From Clostridia bacterium (GTDB taxonomy: Bacteria; Bacillota; Clostridia; UBA1381): 12,372 nucleotides of DNA. The stretch lies in the NCBI GenBank assembly GCA_900751685.1, contig CAADSR010000180.1:1-12372 (forward strand), written 5' to 3'. Under the pieces are notes generated by a model that was not told the origin of the DNA, searched no databases, and was given only the letters and a program-made list of their open reading frames with translations. The position numbers and the translations under genes are program-made. Of this stretch, positions 11,644 through 12,372 are shown piece after piece. Numbering within the stretch: position 1 is the stretch's first letter; each line of letters begins with the position of its first letter.

Positions 11644-12372
11644 AAACAAGCCGCCTTTCCAGATTTTTTAAATGGGGATTCTTGCTTCTCGCACTCATTT
11701 CCGGCCTTTTGGGGATTTTTATGATTTATATCCCCCAAAATGTAATACGCTGCTGCCTGTTTGCTTTTTGTGTGGCCGTTATGGCCCTGGCGCTTTTATG
11801 GGACCGCTCGCAAAAGCATGAGTCCGCCTGTTTTGCCAACGGTATTTGTGAAACAGCAGATGCGCTCATGGAGGACCGGGAGCTTGAAAACTTCCAACCC
11901 TATAACGATTCCATGCTCTCCAAAGTACAAGGAAAGCTTTTGCAATACTATGATAAAATGAAGGACAGCCAGCAGCAAAGCATAGAGGACAAACAGATCA
12001 TTCAGGAATTGGTCAGCGATATTTCCCACCAGGTAAAAACACCCATCGCCAACATTCAAATGTTTATGGACATTATGCAGCACCGCTGCCTTTCTAAAGA
12101 AAAGCAAGCAGAATTTTTAAATATGACGGCAAACCAAGTCAGCAAGCTGGATTTCCTTATGGAATCACTGATCAAAATGTCACGGCTGGAAACAGGGACT
12201 TTTACAATCCACATGGAGAAAAATAATCTTTATCATACGGTGGCCCAGGCAGTCAACAGCGTTTGGGCAAAAGCAGAACAAAAAAATATCGACCTGGATG
12301 TAGATTGTGACAAGCAGGTACCGGTGAAGCATGACCCAAAATGGACAGCTGAGGCTTTGGTGAATCTTTTAG
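11640..12372 (+). CDS. Sensor histidine kinase (partial, C-terminal ATPase outside window)
   Basis: The frame from the ATG at 11640 is open for 244 codons to the right edge. GGGAGG lies 6 bases upstream, and the start overlaps the response regulator stop by 4 bases. Two hydrophobic helices at about residues 11-33 (WGFLLLALISGLLGIFMIYI) and 38-56 (RCCLFAFCVAVMALALLW) are joined by only about five residues. A linker of about 60 residues and then the dimerisation/phospho-acceptor domain follow, with His130 in LVSDISHQVKTPIANI. The visible sequence stops just inside the N-box of the ATPase domain (WTAEALVNLL). With no extracellular sensor domain it fits the intramembrane-sensing type (BceS-like layout), which often works with an ABC transporter. 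No such transporter is in view; it could lie downstream of the window. Confidence 0.93.
   Translation, partial: MKTSRLSRFFKWGFLLLALISGLLGIFMIYIPQNVIRCCLFAFCVAVMALALLWDRSQKHESACFANGICETADALMEDRELENFQPYNDSMLSKVQGKLLQYYDKMKDSQQQSIEDKQIIQELVSDISHQVKTPIANIQMFMDIMQHRCLSKEKQAEFLNMTANQVSKLDFLMESLIKMSRLETGTFTIHMEKNNLYHTVAQAVNSVWAKAEQKNIDLDVDCDKQVPVKHDPKWTAEALVNLL

Noticed and set aside
1..12372. Search for mobile elements, CRISPR arrays, tRNAs, riboswitches, phage genes or a defence system
   Set aside because: No transposase, integrase, regular repeat array, tRNA-like fold or defence-type protein was found by eye; all long frames are accounted for by the listed genes.

Overview
The window looks like chromosomal DNA from an anaerobic low-to-mid GC Firmicute of the class Clostridia, and Lachnospiraceae-like relatives are the most natural guess. 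This rests on strong AGGAGG-type ribosome binding sites, TTGNNN-N17-TATAAT promoters, a DUF421/DUF4363 membrane pair, an SLH-domain surface protein, a clostridial-style FeoB with an N-terminal extension, and fermentative iron-dependent alcohol dehydrogenases. No rRNA, tRNA, CRISPR array, transposase or integrase is visible. Assignment below class level is inference.

Layout: (1) 1-553, minus strand, the N-terminal half of a secreted protein with a DxDxDG motif, running off the left edge. (2) 714-2971, plus strand, a two-gene operon of iron-containing alcohol dehydrogenases. The first resembles PduQ/EutG and carries the NADH-type Asp; the second has Gly at that site. (3) 2966-4036, minus strand, an abutting DUF421-DUF4363 pair whose 3' end overlaps the second dehydrogenase by 6 bp. 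(4) 4238-4972, minus strand, a MerR/TipAS-type regulator with a 19-bp-spacer promoter holding a 13-bp palindrome. (5) 5169-6578, plus strand, an exported protein with three C-terminal SLH domains. (6) 6743-7606, minus strand, an AraC regulator with a GyrI-like ligand domain. (7) 7808-10733, a DtxR/MntR-family regulator divergent from feoA-feoB, with a perfect palindrome in the shared promoter region. (8) 10957-12372, an OmpR-type response regulator and a histidine kinase with a very short extracellular loop, cut by the right edge.

The genes form several small, mostly independent transcription units, many of them bounded by visible promoters and by strong hairpin terminators (4193-4237, 6615-6663, 10753-10797). 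Two units are coherent pathways: alcohol formation from aldehydes with matched NADH- and possibly NADPH-linked enzymes, and Fe(II) uptake by FeoAB under a local metalloregulator. The others are one-component or two-component sensors of small molecules or envelope signals, mixed with surface proteins.

I did not find a convincing previously undescribed multi-gene system. The most interesting points are the MntR-like metal ligand set in the regulator beside feoAB, the contrasting cofactor residues in the dehydrogenase pair, a perfect 11-bp inverted repeat inside the second dehydrogenase gene, and the MerR operator promoter. No gene-free stretch exceeds 300 bases; the longest gaps (about 160-225 bases) hold the promoters and terminators listed.
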